From assembly GCF_034350045.1 (NCBI RefSeq), contig NZ_CP133781.1:4264501-4328500 (forward strand): DNA of 64,000 nt, written 5' to 3'. The translations under genes and the position numbers were made by a program. Numbering within the stretch: the stretch's first letter is position 1; each line of letters begins with the position of its first letter. Below are positions 43,225 through 51,132 of the stretch, in pieces. This stretch comes from Pseudomonas sp. CCI4.2. Lineage in GTDB: Bacteria; Pseudomonadota; Gammaproteobacteria; Pseudomonadales; Pseudomonadaceae. The notes under the pieces were generated by a model. It did no database searches and had not been told where the DNA came from. It worked only from the letters and a program-made list of their open reading frames with translations.

Positions 43225-44879
43225 AATGGTTTTACGATCTCAGGATAGCGACCAAGCTGATCACCTCGTTTCTGGTGGTGCTCGCGCTGACAGCGCTGAT
43301 CGGCGTTTTTTCCATCATTCAACTGGGCTTGGTCAATAACGCCTCCACCGAAATACGCGACGACTGGATGCCGTCTGTGTACGCAGCTTCGGCCATGCGT
43401 TTCTACGCTGCCAACTACCGCATCAAAGAGGCTCGGCATATTCTCACCGACGTGGCGGCTGAAAAAACTCAAATGGAATTAGAAGCCGGCGAGGTAAGAA
43501 AAGAGATGGACGCGCGCCGACTGTCTTACGAAAAGCTCATCTCCAACCCGCAAGAGCGCGCTCTCTTCCTCACGTTCAGCAGTGACTGGGAAGCCTACCT
43601 CGTCACCAGCAAAACCTTGTTTGATACCTCACGGCAAAATACCGTCGAAGACGCAAAAGTCATTCTCAGAGGCGACTCAAAGCGCACCTACGATGCGGTG
43701 CTTGGGGATCTGGAAAAACTGGTACTCATGAACGACGACGGTGCCGCCGCTGCCAATCAGCGCGGTAACGATCTCTACGCCAGTGCCCGTATATCGATCA
43801 TTTCCGTGTTGATCATCGCCTTGGTAGTGGGCTTACTGTTGGCGCTGTTCATTTCGCGAATCATTTCCCGCCCCTTGCGATTGGCCGCCAGCGTTGCCAG
43901 CCAACTGTCGGAAGGCGACCTTAGCGCGAAGATCGAACCAGGTTCGAAAGACGAGACCGGCATGGTGCTCAACGCCATGCACACCATGGTCGGCAAGCTC
44001 TCCCACATCATTGGTGAAGTGCGCAATGCCGCTGACAACCTGGCCAGCGCCTCGGAACAGGTCAGTGCTACTGCCCAGTCCATGAGCCAGGCCACCAGCG
44101 AACAAGCGGCCAGCGTCGAAGAAACCAGCGCCTCCATCGAACAGATGAGCGCCAGCATCAATCAGAACACCGAGAACGCCAAAGTCACCGACGGCATGGC
44201 CAGCAAAGCGGCCAAGGAAGCCACCGATGGCGGTCAGTCGGTGCAGCAAACCGTGGTGGCGATGAAAAAAATCGCCCAGCGCATCAGCATCATTGATGAC
44301 ATCGCTTATCAAACCAATTTGTTGGCGTTGAACGCCGCCATCGAAGCCGCACGGGCGGGTGAGCACGGCAAAGGCTTTGCCGTGGTTGCTGCCGAAGTCC
44401 GCAAACTGGCCGAACGCAGCCAAGTGGCCGCACAGGAAATAGGTGAATTGTCTGGCAGCAGCGTCGAGTTGGCCGAGCGCGCCGGCAAGTTGCTGGACGA
44501 AATGGTCCCCTCGATCAACAAGACCTCGGACCTGGTGCAGGAAATCAGCGCCGCCTCTGAAGAACAAGCCGCAGGCGTTGCGCAAATCAACACTGCCATG
44601 ACCCAGCTCAATCAGGTGACACAGCAGAACGCCTCCAGCAGCGAAGAGCTGGCGGCCACCGCCGAAGAGATGAGCAGCCAGGCCGAGCAACTGCAACAAG
44701 CGATGAGTTTCTTTACCCTGGATGCTTCGTCACAGGGCAGTAAAACCGTACGCGGGGCCACCAAGCCTGCGATCAACGGCGCTAGTGCAGGCCGTAAACA
44801 GCCTCGTCAAACTCCGCTCAACCGGTCATTTGCCCAGCAAACGACTGGCCCTGACGAAACCGAATTCACCCGGTTCTGA
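43221..44879 (+). CDS. Methyl-accepting chemotaxis protein (4HB type)
   Basis: A 552-residue transmembrane receptor. Helix 1 (LITSFLVVLALTALIGVFSI) and helix 2 (ISVLIIALVVGLLLALFISRI, about 193-213) bracket a periplasmic four-helix-bundle sensor of about 160 residues. HAMP and a full-length signalling domain with tip DIAYQTNLLALNAAIEAARA follow. Methylation helices have EEQAAGVAQINTAMTQLNQ and EELAATAEEMSSQAEQLQ. It ends ETEFTRF. It is coupled to cheA by a 4-base overlap and probably the cluster's dedicated receptor. Confidence 0.94.
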   Translation: MKWFYDLRIATKLITSFLVVLALTALIGVFSIIQLGLVNNASTEIRDDWMPSVYAASAMRFYAANYRIKEARHILTDVAAEKTQMELEAGEVRKEMDARRLSYEKLISNPQERALFLTFSSDWEAYLVTSKTLFDTSRQNTVEDAKVILRGDSKRTYDAVLGDLEKLVLMNDDGAAAANQRGNDLYASARISIISVLIIALVVGLLLALFISRIISRPLRLAASVASQLSEGDLSAKIEPGSKDETGMVLNAMHTMVGKLSHIIGEVRNAADNLASASEQVSATAQSMSQATSEQAASVEETSASIEQMSASINQNTENAKVTDGMASKAAKEATDGGQSVQQTVVAMKKIAQRISIIDDIAYQTNLLALNAAIEAARAGEHGKGFAVVAAEVRKLAERSQVAAQEIGELSGSSVELAERAGKLLDEMVPSINKTSDLVQEISAASEEQAAGVAQINTAMTQLNQVTQQNASSSEELAATAEEMSSQAEQLQQAMSFFTLDASSQGSKTVRGATKPAINGASAGRKQPRQTPLNRSFAQQTTGPDETEFTRF

Positions 44880-44917
44880 TGAAGGCTGCATAGGTTAGAT
44901 TTTTTGGAGAAAAAGGC

Positions 44918-45451
44918 ATGGGCTCAATCATGACCACCCGGCAAACCACCGCTGTCGTTGCCGAGGAGGCGCAATACCTGACCTTCATGCTCGGTGGCGA
45001 GATGTTTGCCATCGGCATTCTTGGCATCAAGGAAATCATCGAATACGGCCACCTCACCGTCGTGCCGATGATGCCCGCCTTCGTTCGCGGGGTGATTAAT
45101 TTACGGGGCGCTGTGGTGCCGGTGGTTGACCTCTCGGCGCGTTTCGGGCGGGAGAATTCAGGCACCACCCGCCGCAGCTGCGTGGTGATTATCGAAGCCA
45201 ACACCGACGACGGCCAATCGCAAGACATCGGCCTGCTGGTGGACACCGTGTGCGCGGTGCTGGAAATTCCAGCGGCAGAGATTGAACCGCCGCCCAGCTT
45301 TGGCGCCCGGGTGCGGGCCGACTTTATCAGCGGCATGGCCAAGGTCGAGGGCAAGTTCGTCATCGTATTAGAGGTCGATAACGTGTTGTCCATCGACGAG
45401 ATGTCAAGGCTTGCCGGTGCCCAAGCCGATGCCACCGTCGATCCGCAATGA
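44918..45451 (+). CDS. cheW: CheW coupling protein
   Basis: A 177-residue scaffold linking receptors to CheA: YLTFMLGGEMFAIGILGIKE, VVPMMPAFVRGVINLRGAVV, PVVDLSARFG and LLVDTVCAVLEIP form the duplicated SH3-like fold. GGAG lies 8 bases upstream of the ATG. It follows its receptor by 38 bases and precedes cheR by 18 bases. Confidence 0.95.
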   Translation: MGSIMTTRQTTAVVAEEAQYLTFMLGGEMFAIGILGIKEIIEYGHLTVVPMMPAFVRGVINLRGAVVPVVDLSARFGRENSGTTRRSCVVIIEANTDDGQSQDIGLLVDTVCAVLEIPAAEIEPPPSFGARVRADFISGMAKVEGKFVIVLEVDNVLSIDEMSRLAGAQADATVDPQ

Positions 45452-45469
45452 AACCCGGCAAGGACCGTC

Positions 45470-46279
45470 ATGCTGACCACCGCATCCCTGAATGATCGCG
45501 AGTTCGATCAGTTTCAAACCTGGCTTTACCGCACCTCAGGGATCAACCTGTCGCCAGCGAAAAAGGCCTTGGTGGCTGGCCGCTTGTTCAAACGCCTCAA
45601 GCATTACCAACTGGACAGTTACGGCGATTACTTCACGCTGATCATGGGCAACCAAAACACTCCTGAACTGCAAATCGCGCTGGATTTGTTGACCACCAAC
45701 GAAACCTATTTTTTTCGCGAACCCAAGCACTTTGATTTCCTGCGCCAAGAGGTACTTACCAAGGCTCGGCCTGGACAGCTTTTCCGAGTGTGGAGCGCGG
45801 CAAGCTCATCGGGAGAGGAGCCCTACAGCCTGGCGATGACCCTCGCCGAAGGACTGGGCACTACGCCGTGGGAAGTAGTCGGCTCAGACATCAGCACCCA
45901 AGTGCTGCTCACGGCGCGTAACGGCCACTACCCCATGGAGCGCGCACGCACCCTGCCCCAACCGCTGCTGGTGAAATATTGCCTCAAGGGTACGGGCAGT
46001 CAGGACGGGACCTTTCTCATCGGAAAAGCCCTGCGCAATCGGGTCAATTTCATTCAGGTCAACCTCAACGAGGCCCTGCCCAACCTGGGTGAATTCGACG
46101 TGATCTTCCTGCGCAACGTGATGATTTATTTCGACCAGGACACCAAGCGCAAGGTCGTCGCCCGGATTTTTCCCCTGCTCAAACCCGGAGGGCACTTGAT
46201 TATCAGCCACTCGGAAAGCCTCAACGGCGTTAGCGACGCGCTGAAAATGGTCACGCCGTCCATTTACCGTAAACCATGA
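45470..46279 (+). CDS. cheR: CheR protein-glutamate methyltransferase
   Basis: Methylates receptor glutamates using S-adenosylmethionine. The 269-residue protein has an N-terminal helical domain, TTNETYFFREPKHFDFL, the SAM motif FRVWSAASSSGEEPYSLAM, VGSDIST and FDVIFLRNVMIYFD. Its stop overlaps the cheD start by 4 bases. Length is normal and all motifs are intact. Confidence 0.95.
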   Translation: MLTTASLNDREFDQFQTWLYRTSGINLSPAKKALVAGRLFKRLKHYQLDSYGDYFTLIMGNQNTPELQIALDLLTTNETYFFREPKHFDFLRQEVLTKARPGQLFRVWSAASSSGEEPYSLAMTLAEGLGTTPWEVVGSDISTQVLLTARNGHYPMERARTLPQPLLVKYCLKGTGSQDGTFLIGKALRNRVNFIQVNLNEALPNLGEFDVIFLRNVMIYFDQDTKRKVVARIFPLLKPGGHLIISHSESLNGVSDALKMVTPSIYRKP

Positions 46280-46806
46280 ATACGCCCCCAGGCGCAATTG
46301 ACCTTTACCTGGCCCCCGGTCAATTCCATTTCAGCAGCGGGCCTGCACGGATGCGTACCCTGCTCGGTTCCTGTATCGCCATTATCCTGTGGCACCCGGT
46401 GCACAACATCGGCGGCCTGTGCCATTGCATGCTGCCGTATCGGGCGCGACGAGGCGCCGAGCTTGACGGGAGATACGTTGACGAAGCCTTAGCGCTGTTC
46501 CAGCAGGAGATAGTTGCCCACCAGACAACGCTTGAGGAGTATCAACTCAAGCTATTCGGTGGCGGCGAAATGTTCCCTGAGCAACGCCGCGACCTGATGG
46601 GCAGCAACGTGGCCCACATGAACGTGGCCGCTGCCCATGAGCTTGCCGCGCAATCGGGGTTAACCCCAAAAAGCCAGGACCTGGGCGGCCTTGGGCATCG
46701 CACCCTCATCTTCGACACCTGGAGCGGTCACGTCTGGGTGAGGCACACCTCATTGAAAACAGCTGAAGGCAATGATGAAAAAAATAAGGGTACTGGTCGT
46801 CGATGA
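46276..46806 (+). CDS. cheD: CheD receptor deamidase
   Basis: Deamidates receptor glutamines to glutamate. The 176-residue protein has the catalytic Cys in LLGSCIAIILWHP, the His in GGLCHCMLPYR and the GGGEMF loop. It starts inside cheR (ATGA), and its last 35 bases overlap the cheB start, so the adaptation genes cheR-cheD-cheB are tightly coupled. Confidence 0.93.
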   Translation: MNTPPGAIDLYLAPGQFHFSSGPARMRTLLGSCIAIILWHPVHNIGGLCHCMLPYRARRGAELDGRYVDEALALFQQEIVAHQTTLEEYQLKLFGGGEMFPEQRRDLMGSNVAHMNVAAAHELAAQSGLTPKSQDLGGLGHRTLIFDTWSGHVWVRHTSLKTAEGNDEKNKGTGRR

Positions 46807-47845
46807 CTCCGCCGTGGTGCGGCAAGTCCTGCTGGCCATTCTCGAGAGCACGCCAGACATTCAAGTCATGGCATCGGCCTCTGACCCCATCTTCGCCATG
46901 GACAAGCTCGCCCGTGAATGGCCCGACGTCATCGTGCTGGATGTGGAAATGCCGCGCATGGACGGCATCACGTTTTTGAAAAAAATCATGGCCGAGCGGC
47001 CTACCCCGGTGGTGATCTGCTCGTCGTTGACTGAAAAAGGCGCGGAAACTACCTTGCAGGCCCTCGCGGCGGGCGCAGTGGAAATCATCACTAAACCCAA
47101 GAGCGGGCTGAAAAACTTCCTCCTCGAATCTTCCGCCGAACTCATCGCAGCGATTCGCGCGGCGGCCACGGCCAATGTGAAGAACCTCGGCAAACGCGCC
47201 ACCACTGCGCGCCTGGAACCGGCCGGTAAGTTGAGCGCCGACGTGATTCTGTCTGCTGCCAACGGCCACGCGATGCCTCACACCACCGAACGAATCGTCG
47301 CAATCGGCACCTCCACCGGTGGCACCCAAGCGCTTGAAGCGGTACTGACGGCATTGCCACGGGTCTGTCCCGGCATCGTCATCGTTCAGCACATGCCCGA
47401 GAAATTCACCGCCGCCTTTGCCGAACGCCTGAACAGCATTTCGCAGATCGAAGTACGTGAAGCCCGGCACAACGACCGCGTGCTGCCTGGATTGGCCTTG
47501 ATCGCGCCGGGTGGCAAACACATGTTGTTAACCCGTAGCGGCGCGTATTACCACGTTCAAGTGGTCGATGGTCCCTTGGTCAACCGCCACCGACCTTCGG
47601 TGGACGTACTGTTTCGCTCGGTTGCCAAATTCGCAGGTAAGAACGCCAGCGGCATCATCATGACCGGAATGGGCGATGACGGCGCCCGAGGGCTAAAGGA
47701 AATGCTCGACGCCGGGGCTGCCACCGTTGCCCAGGATGAGGCGAGTTGCGTGGTGTTCGGCATGCCCAAGGAAGCCATCAAACTGGGCGCAGCGAAGCGG
47801 ATTTTGCCGTTGCAGGACATTCATCTGGCAGTAATGGGGAAGTGA
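46772..47845 (+). CDS. cheB: CheB methylesterase response regulator
   Basis: Removes receptor methyl groups when phosphorylated. The 357-residue protein has a receiver domain with Asp57 in VIVLDVEMP, a linker, and a C-terminal methylesterase with catalytic Ser in IGTSTGGTQALE, His in VQHMPEKFT and Asp in MTGMGDDGARG. Tandem ATGs at 46772 and 46775 leave the start ambiguous by one codon. Last gene of the chemotaxis operon. Confidence 0.95.
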   Translation: MMKKIRVLVVDDSAVVRQVLLAILESTPDIQVMASASDPIFAMDKLAREWPDVIVLDVEMPRMDGITFLKKIMAERPTPVVICSSLTEKGAETTLQALAAGAVEIITKPKSGLKNFLLESSAELIAAIRAAATANVKNLGKRATTARLEPAGKLSADVILSAANGHAMPHTTERIVAIGTSTGGTQALEAVLTALPRVCPGIVIVQHMPEKFTAAFAERLNSISQIEVREARHNDRVLPGLALIAPGGKHMLLTRSGAYYHVQVVDGPLVNRHRPSVDVLFRSVAKFAGKNASGIIMTGMGDDGARGLKEMLDAGAATVAQDEASCVVFGMPKEAIKLGAAKRILPLQDIHLAVMGK

Positions 47846-48096
47846 ATCGCCATATCGGCTCACTGAACGGCCCCGGTCGGAGCCGTCGTTTCTCCAAGAC
47901 TGACGAAGGGTGTAACGAGATCGTTAAGCCTCGCTTCAAACAGCTTTTTAACACCACCGAATTTCAGCTCGACGCCCATCTCCCCCATTTGCTGCGATAC
48001 AACGCGGTGTCAAAGCCAAGGCGAGGTCTTCTATCCGCTTGCAGCCGAGCGACTGAACCGGGAAGCTAGGCGCATTCAATAGATGGAGTGACGGCC

Positions 48097-49428
48097 TTGG
48101 ATTGGGAAACCCTGCTAAATCGCGAACGACTGGGCAAGCCCATACACAGCCCTCAGGAGCTGGGCCGCAGCCCGTTCCATAAAGATCACGACCGCATCAT
48201 CTTCTCCGGTGCTTTTCGCCGGCTGGGACGCAAGACTCAGGTCCATCCGGTGACCAGCAACGACCACATCCATACGCGCCTGACCCACTCGCTGGAAGTC
48301 AGCTGCGTCGGGCGTTCGCTGGGAATGCGGGTTGGCGAAACCATTCGAGATGCCCTGCCCGACTGGTGTGAGCCCAGTGACCTGGGCATGGTCGTACAAT
48401 CGGCGTGCCTCGCCCATGACATAGGCAACCCACCGTTTGGCCATTCCGGCGAAGACGCCATTCGCCATTGGTTCTTGCAGGCCGCCGGACGCGGCTGGCT
48501 GGACGCCATGAGCGAAGTCGAGCGCAACGACTTCTTGAATTTCGAAGGCAATGCTCAGGGCTTTCGGGTACTCACCCAGCTGGAGTATCACCAGTTCGAC
48601 GGCGGGACCCGGCTGACGTACGCGACGCTGGGGACTTACTTGAAGTACCCCTGGACCGCTCGTCATGCGGACTCGTTGGGCTATAAAAAACACAAATTCG
48701 GTTGCTACCAAAGCGAGTTACCGATTCTCGAGCAAATCGCGCACAAACTTGGTTTGCCGCAACTCGAGGAGCAACGCTGGGCGCGCCATCCGTTGGTTTA
48801 CCTGATGGAAGCAGCCGATGACATCTGTTACGCCTTGATCGACCTTGAAGACGGTCTGGAAATGGACTTGCTTGAGTATTCCGAGGTCGAGTCCTTGCTG
48901 CTGGGGTTAGTGGGTGATGACATCCCGGAAACCTATCGTCAGCTGGGGCCTAACGATTCACGTCGCCGCAAGCTGGCCATTCTGCGTGGCAAAGCCATCG
49001 AACACCTGACCAACGCTGCCGCCCGGGCGTTCGTCGAGCAACAAGAAGCTCTCTTGGCAGGCACCCTGACTGGCGATTTGGTGGAGCACATGCACGGTCC
49101 TGCCAAGCGATGCGTCCTTGATGCGAAAGACATGGCACGCAAGAAAATCTTCCAGGACAAACGTAAAACGCTGCATGAAATAGGCGCTTACACCACCTTG
49201 GAGGTTTTGCTGAATGCCTTTTGTGGCGCAGCGCTTGAGCAATTTGGCGGGCGTACACCTTCGTTCAAACACCGACGCATTCTTGACCTCCTCGGCAACA
49301 ACGCACCGGACCCCCACTGGCCCTTACATACGTCGTTTCTACGAATGATCGACTTCATCGCTGGCATGACCGACAGCTATGCCAGTGAGATGGCAGGTGA
49401 GATGACCGGGCGCTCAAGCCCGGTTTAA
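48097..49428 (+). CDS. dgt: Deoxyguanosinetriphosphate triphosphohydrolase (dGTPase)
   Basis: Hydrolyses dNTPs to nucleoside and tripolyphosphate, controlling dNTP pools. The 443-residue HD-family enzyme has a FRRLGRKTQVHPV, TRLTHSLEVSCVGRSLG (first His) and CLAHDIGNPPFGHSGEDAI (HD and following His). I favour the TTG at 48097, giving MDWETLLNRERLGKP, since GGAG at 48085-48088 is 8 bases upstream; a GTG at 48088 would overlap that site. Unrelated in function to the che operon, from which a 251-base gap separates it. Confidence 0.92.
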   Translation: MDWETLLNRERLGKPIHSPQELGRSPFHKDHDRIIFSGAFRRLGRKTQVHPVTSNDHIHTRLTHSLEVSCVGRSLGMRVGETIRDALPDWCEPSDLGMVVQSACLAHDIGNPPFGHSGEDAIRHWFLQAAGRGWLDAMSEVERNDFLNFEGNAQGFRVLTQLEYHQFDGGTRLTYATLGTYLKYPWTARHADSLGYKKHKFGCYQSELPILEQIAHKLGLPQLEEQRWARHPLVYLMEAADDICYALIDLEDGLEMDLLEYSEVESLLLGLVGDDIPETYRQLGPNDSRRRKLAILRGKAIEHLTNAAARAFVEQQEALLAGTLTGDLVEHMHGPAKRCVLDAKDMARKKIFQDKRKTLHEIGAYTTLEVLLNAFCGAALEQFGGRTPSFKHRRILDLLGNNAPDPHWPLHTSFLRMIDFIAGMTDSYASEMAGEMTGRSSPV

Positions 49429-49744
49429 TTGTTTCAGCGGTACGACCGGATGAGGCGACCCTTGTACGCAGTCATCCGGCGGCCGATCTTCAATAATGCG
49501 TCCCCGCACTACAATTAGGGACACAGCCTACACCGAGAACAGAAACGTCTTATCGCTCAAGAGGCTCTGCTGCCGAATAATTCGATCTACTTCTGGCCGT
49601 CACTGGCCAGACGAATTATTAACCAGACGCAGTGGTCGTATTCGATGCAAAAAGGTCATCAAGAGCCTGACGCTTCCCGAGCAACGACTGCCCGGCTGGT
49701 TGGTACGCGCATGTCGCGCCATCGTGTTAGCCCGGAATACTCTG
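49429..49744. other. 316-base gap upstream of the receiver-only regulator
   Basis: No RNA gene or clear ORF was recognised. The downstream regulator frame is open back to 49496, but the upstream residues (MRPRTTIRDTAYTE...) are not receiver-like, so I treat this as a leader or promoter region. Confidence 0.4.
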
Positions 49745-50158
49745 ATGTCAAAAAACAACCTGCGCATCCTGCTAGTGGAAGATCACCCCTTCCAACTGAT
49801 TGCCACCCAAATACTGCTGAACAATCAAGGCTACTTCCGACTGACCCCGGTATTGAGCGCTGGCGAAGCGATGCAGGCCATGGAAGCTGCGAGCGAGCCC
49901 TTTGATGTGCTGCTTTGCGACCAGTGCCTGACAGATCTGACAGGGCTGGAATTGATCATATTGGCCAGTCAACAAGGCTTGATTCACAGAGCGGTATTGC
50001 TCAGCGGATTAAGCGACGAACAGCTCCAGGAGCTTGAGCAGAAAGCCAGAGTGCTTCGTCTTCCCTTACTCGGTTGCCTGAGCAAACCGCTGAAGGTTCA
50101 GGCGTTCACTGACCTGCTGGAGAACGCCGATGCACACTTCACATATAGGCGCGAATAG
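49745..50158 (+). CDS. Receiver-only response regulator
   Basis: A 137-residue receiver domain: acidic pair in LLVEDHPF, phospho-acceptor Asp59 in VLLCDQCLTD, Ser in VLLSGLSD and Lys in GCLSKPLK. No output domain. The ATG at 49745 has GGAA 7 bases upstream. It lies 340 bases before a BvgA-like gene. Receivers of this kind beside BvgAS-type systems can act as extra phosphate sinks or connectors; that role here is inferred. Confidence 0.85.
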   Translation: MSKNNLRILLVEDHPFQLIATQILLNNQGYFRLTPVLSAGEAMQAMEAASEPFDVLLCDQCLTDLTGLELIILASQQGLIHRAVLLSGLSDEQLQELEQKARVLRLPLLGCLSKPLKVQAFTDLLENADAHFTYRRE

Positions 50159-50265
50159 CCCTTAGCGATGCGGGCAAACACCTTTAAACAGTCGTTCAAC
50201 CCTTTTCTTCTAATCAACTGCGCTATTAAACAACCCTAACATGTGGGCCGATACCTAATTGTTTG

Positions 50266-50279
50266 TAGGATAATTCCGA
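50266..50279. promoter_or_regulatory. Imperfect BvgA/EvgA-type heptad pair
   Basis: TAGGATAATTCCGA has the layout of the BvgA site, two TTTCCTA-like heptads head to head, with mismatches. It lies 219 bases before the BvgA-like gene and 114 bases from the better site at 50393. Confidence 0.4.
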
Positions 50280-50392
50280 AACGCTATAAACCGGCTGTAT
50301 TTCAATTTCGAATCCACACAATATGGCCGCTCAAAATTAAACACTGCCTTGGAGGTTATGAACATTTACGTACGTTAATACGTTAATTCGTG

Positions 50393-50406
50393 TAGGAAAC
50401 TTCCTA
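50393..50406. promoter_or_regulatory. BvgA-type heptad inverted repeat
   Basis: TAGGAAACTTCCTA pairs TAGGAAA with CTTCCTA; the Bordetella BvgA heptad consensus is TTTCYTA in inverted pairs. It lies about 92 bases upstream of the BvgA-like regulator, suggesting autoregulation. Confidence 0.55.
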
Positions 50407-50497
50407 TATCCACTTAACGGTCCTGTAGGTTCATGCGCCGGCCCAAGCTTCTGAGCTAAGGTGCGCGCTTTACTCTTTGCTTGTATGGAAATGAACT

Positions 50498-51124
50498 ATG
50501 CACTCGGTTTTTATCATCGACGATCATCCTGTTATTCGCCTCGCGGTTCGGATGCTATTGGAAAACGAAAATTATGAAGTGGTGGGAGAAACGGATAACG
50601 GGGTTGATGCCATGCAAATGGTCCGTGAATGCCTGCCAGACCTGATCATTCTCGACATCAGCATCCCCAAGCTGGACGGCCTGGAGGTGCTGGCCCGCTT
50701 CAACGCAATGAACTTGCCGTCGAAAATCCTGGTATTGACGGCGCAGACACCCAATCTGTTTGCTATACGTTGTATGCAATCAGGTGCTGCGGGCTATGTA
50801 TGCAAGCAGGAAGACTTGAGTGAGTTACTCAGTTCGGTAAGAGCCGTATTATCGGGCTACAATTACTTTCCAAGCCAAGCCCTGAGCCCGGCATCCCGCG
50901 CAGACGGCCCGCCTTCCGAAATTGAATTATTCAAACTGGTCAACGACCGCGAACTCATGGTATTGCAGCTGTTCGCTCAAGGTAGAACCAACAAGGAGAT
51001 TGCCAAAGGAATGTTTCTCAGCAATAAGACCGTCAGCACCTATAAAACACGCCTTATGCAAAAACTCAGGGTAAAAACCTTGGTGGAGCTTATCGAGCTG
51101 GCAAAACGTAACGCGCTAGTGTGA
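50498..51124 (+). CDS. BvgA/EvgA-like LuxR-type response regulator
   Basis: A 208-residue transcription factor. Receiver domain: FIIDDHP, Asp53 in LIILDISIP, Thr in ILVLTAQT and Lys in YVCKQEDL. The C-terminal LuxR HTH (about 145-203) reads LMVLQLFAQGRTNKEIAKGM, then FLSNKTVSTYKTRLMQKL. The stop codon overlaps the start region of the BvgS-like kinase gene, its partner. The heptad sites upstream fit autoregulation. Confidence 0.92.
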   Translation: MHSVFIIDDHPVIRLAVRMLLENENYEVVGETDNGVDAMQMVRECLPDLIILDISIPKLDGLEVLARFNAMNLPSKILVLTAQTPNLFAIRCMQSGAAGYVCKQEDLSELLSSVRAVLSGYNYFPSQALSPASRADGPPSEIELFKLVNDRELMVLQLFAQGRTNKEIAKGMFLSNKTVSTYKTRLMQKLRVKTLVELIELAKRNALV

Positions 51125-51132
51125 GAGACCGG

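Larger units (their letters stand above)
50159..50497. other. AT-rich 339-base upstream region of the BvgA-like regulator
   Basis: No gene. It carries two TAGGA/TTCC inverted heptad repeats listed separately and a direct repeat, ACGTTAATACGTTAAT (about 50374-50387), next to one of them. It is presumably a regulated promoter. Confidence 0.5.

Noticed and set aside
49496..49744. Longer start for the receiver-only regulator
   Set aside because: The extra 83 residues do not resemble a domain or signal peptide, while ATG at 49745 starts at the normal receiver N-terminus.
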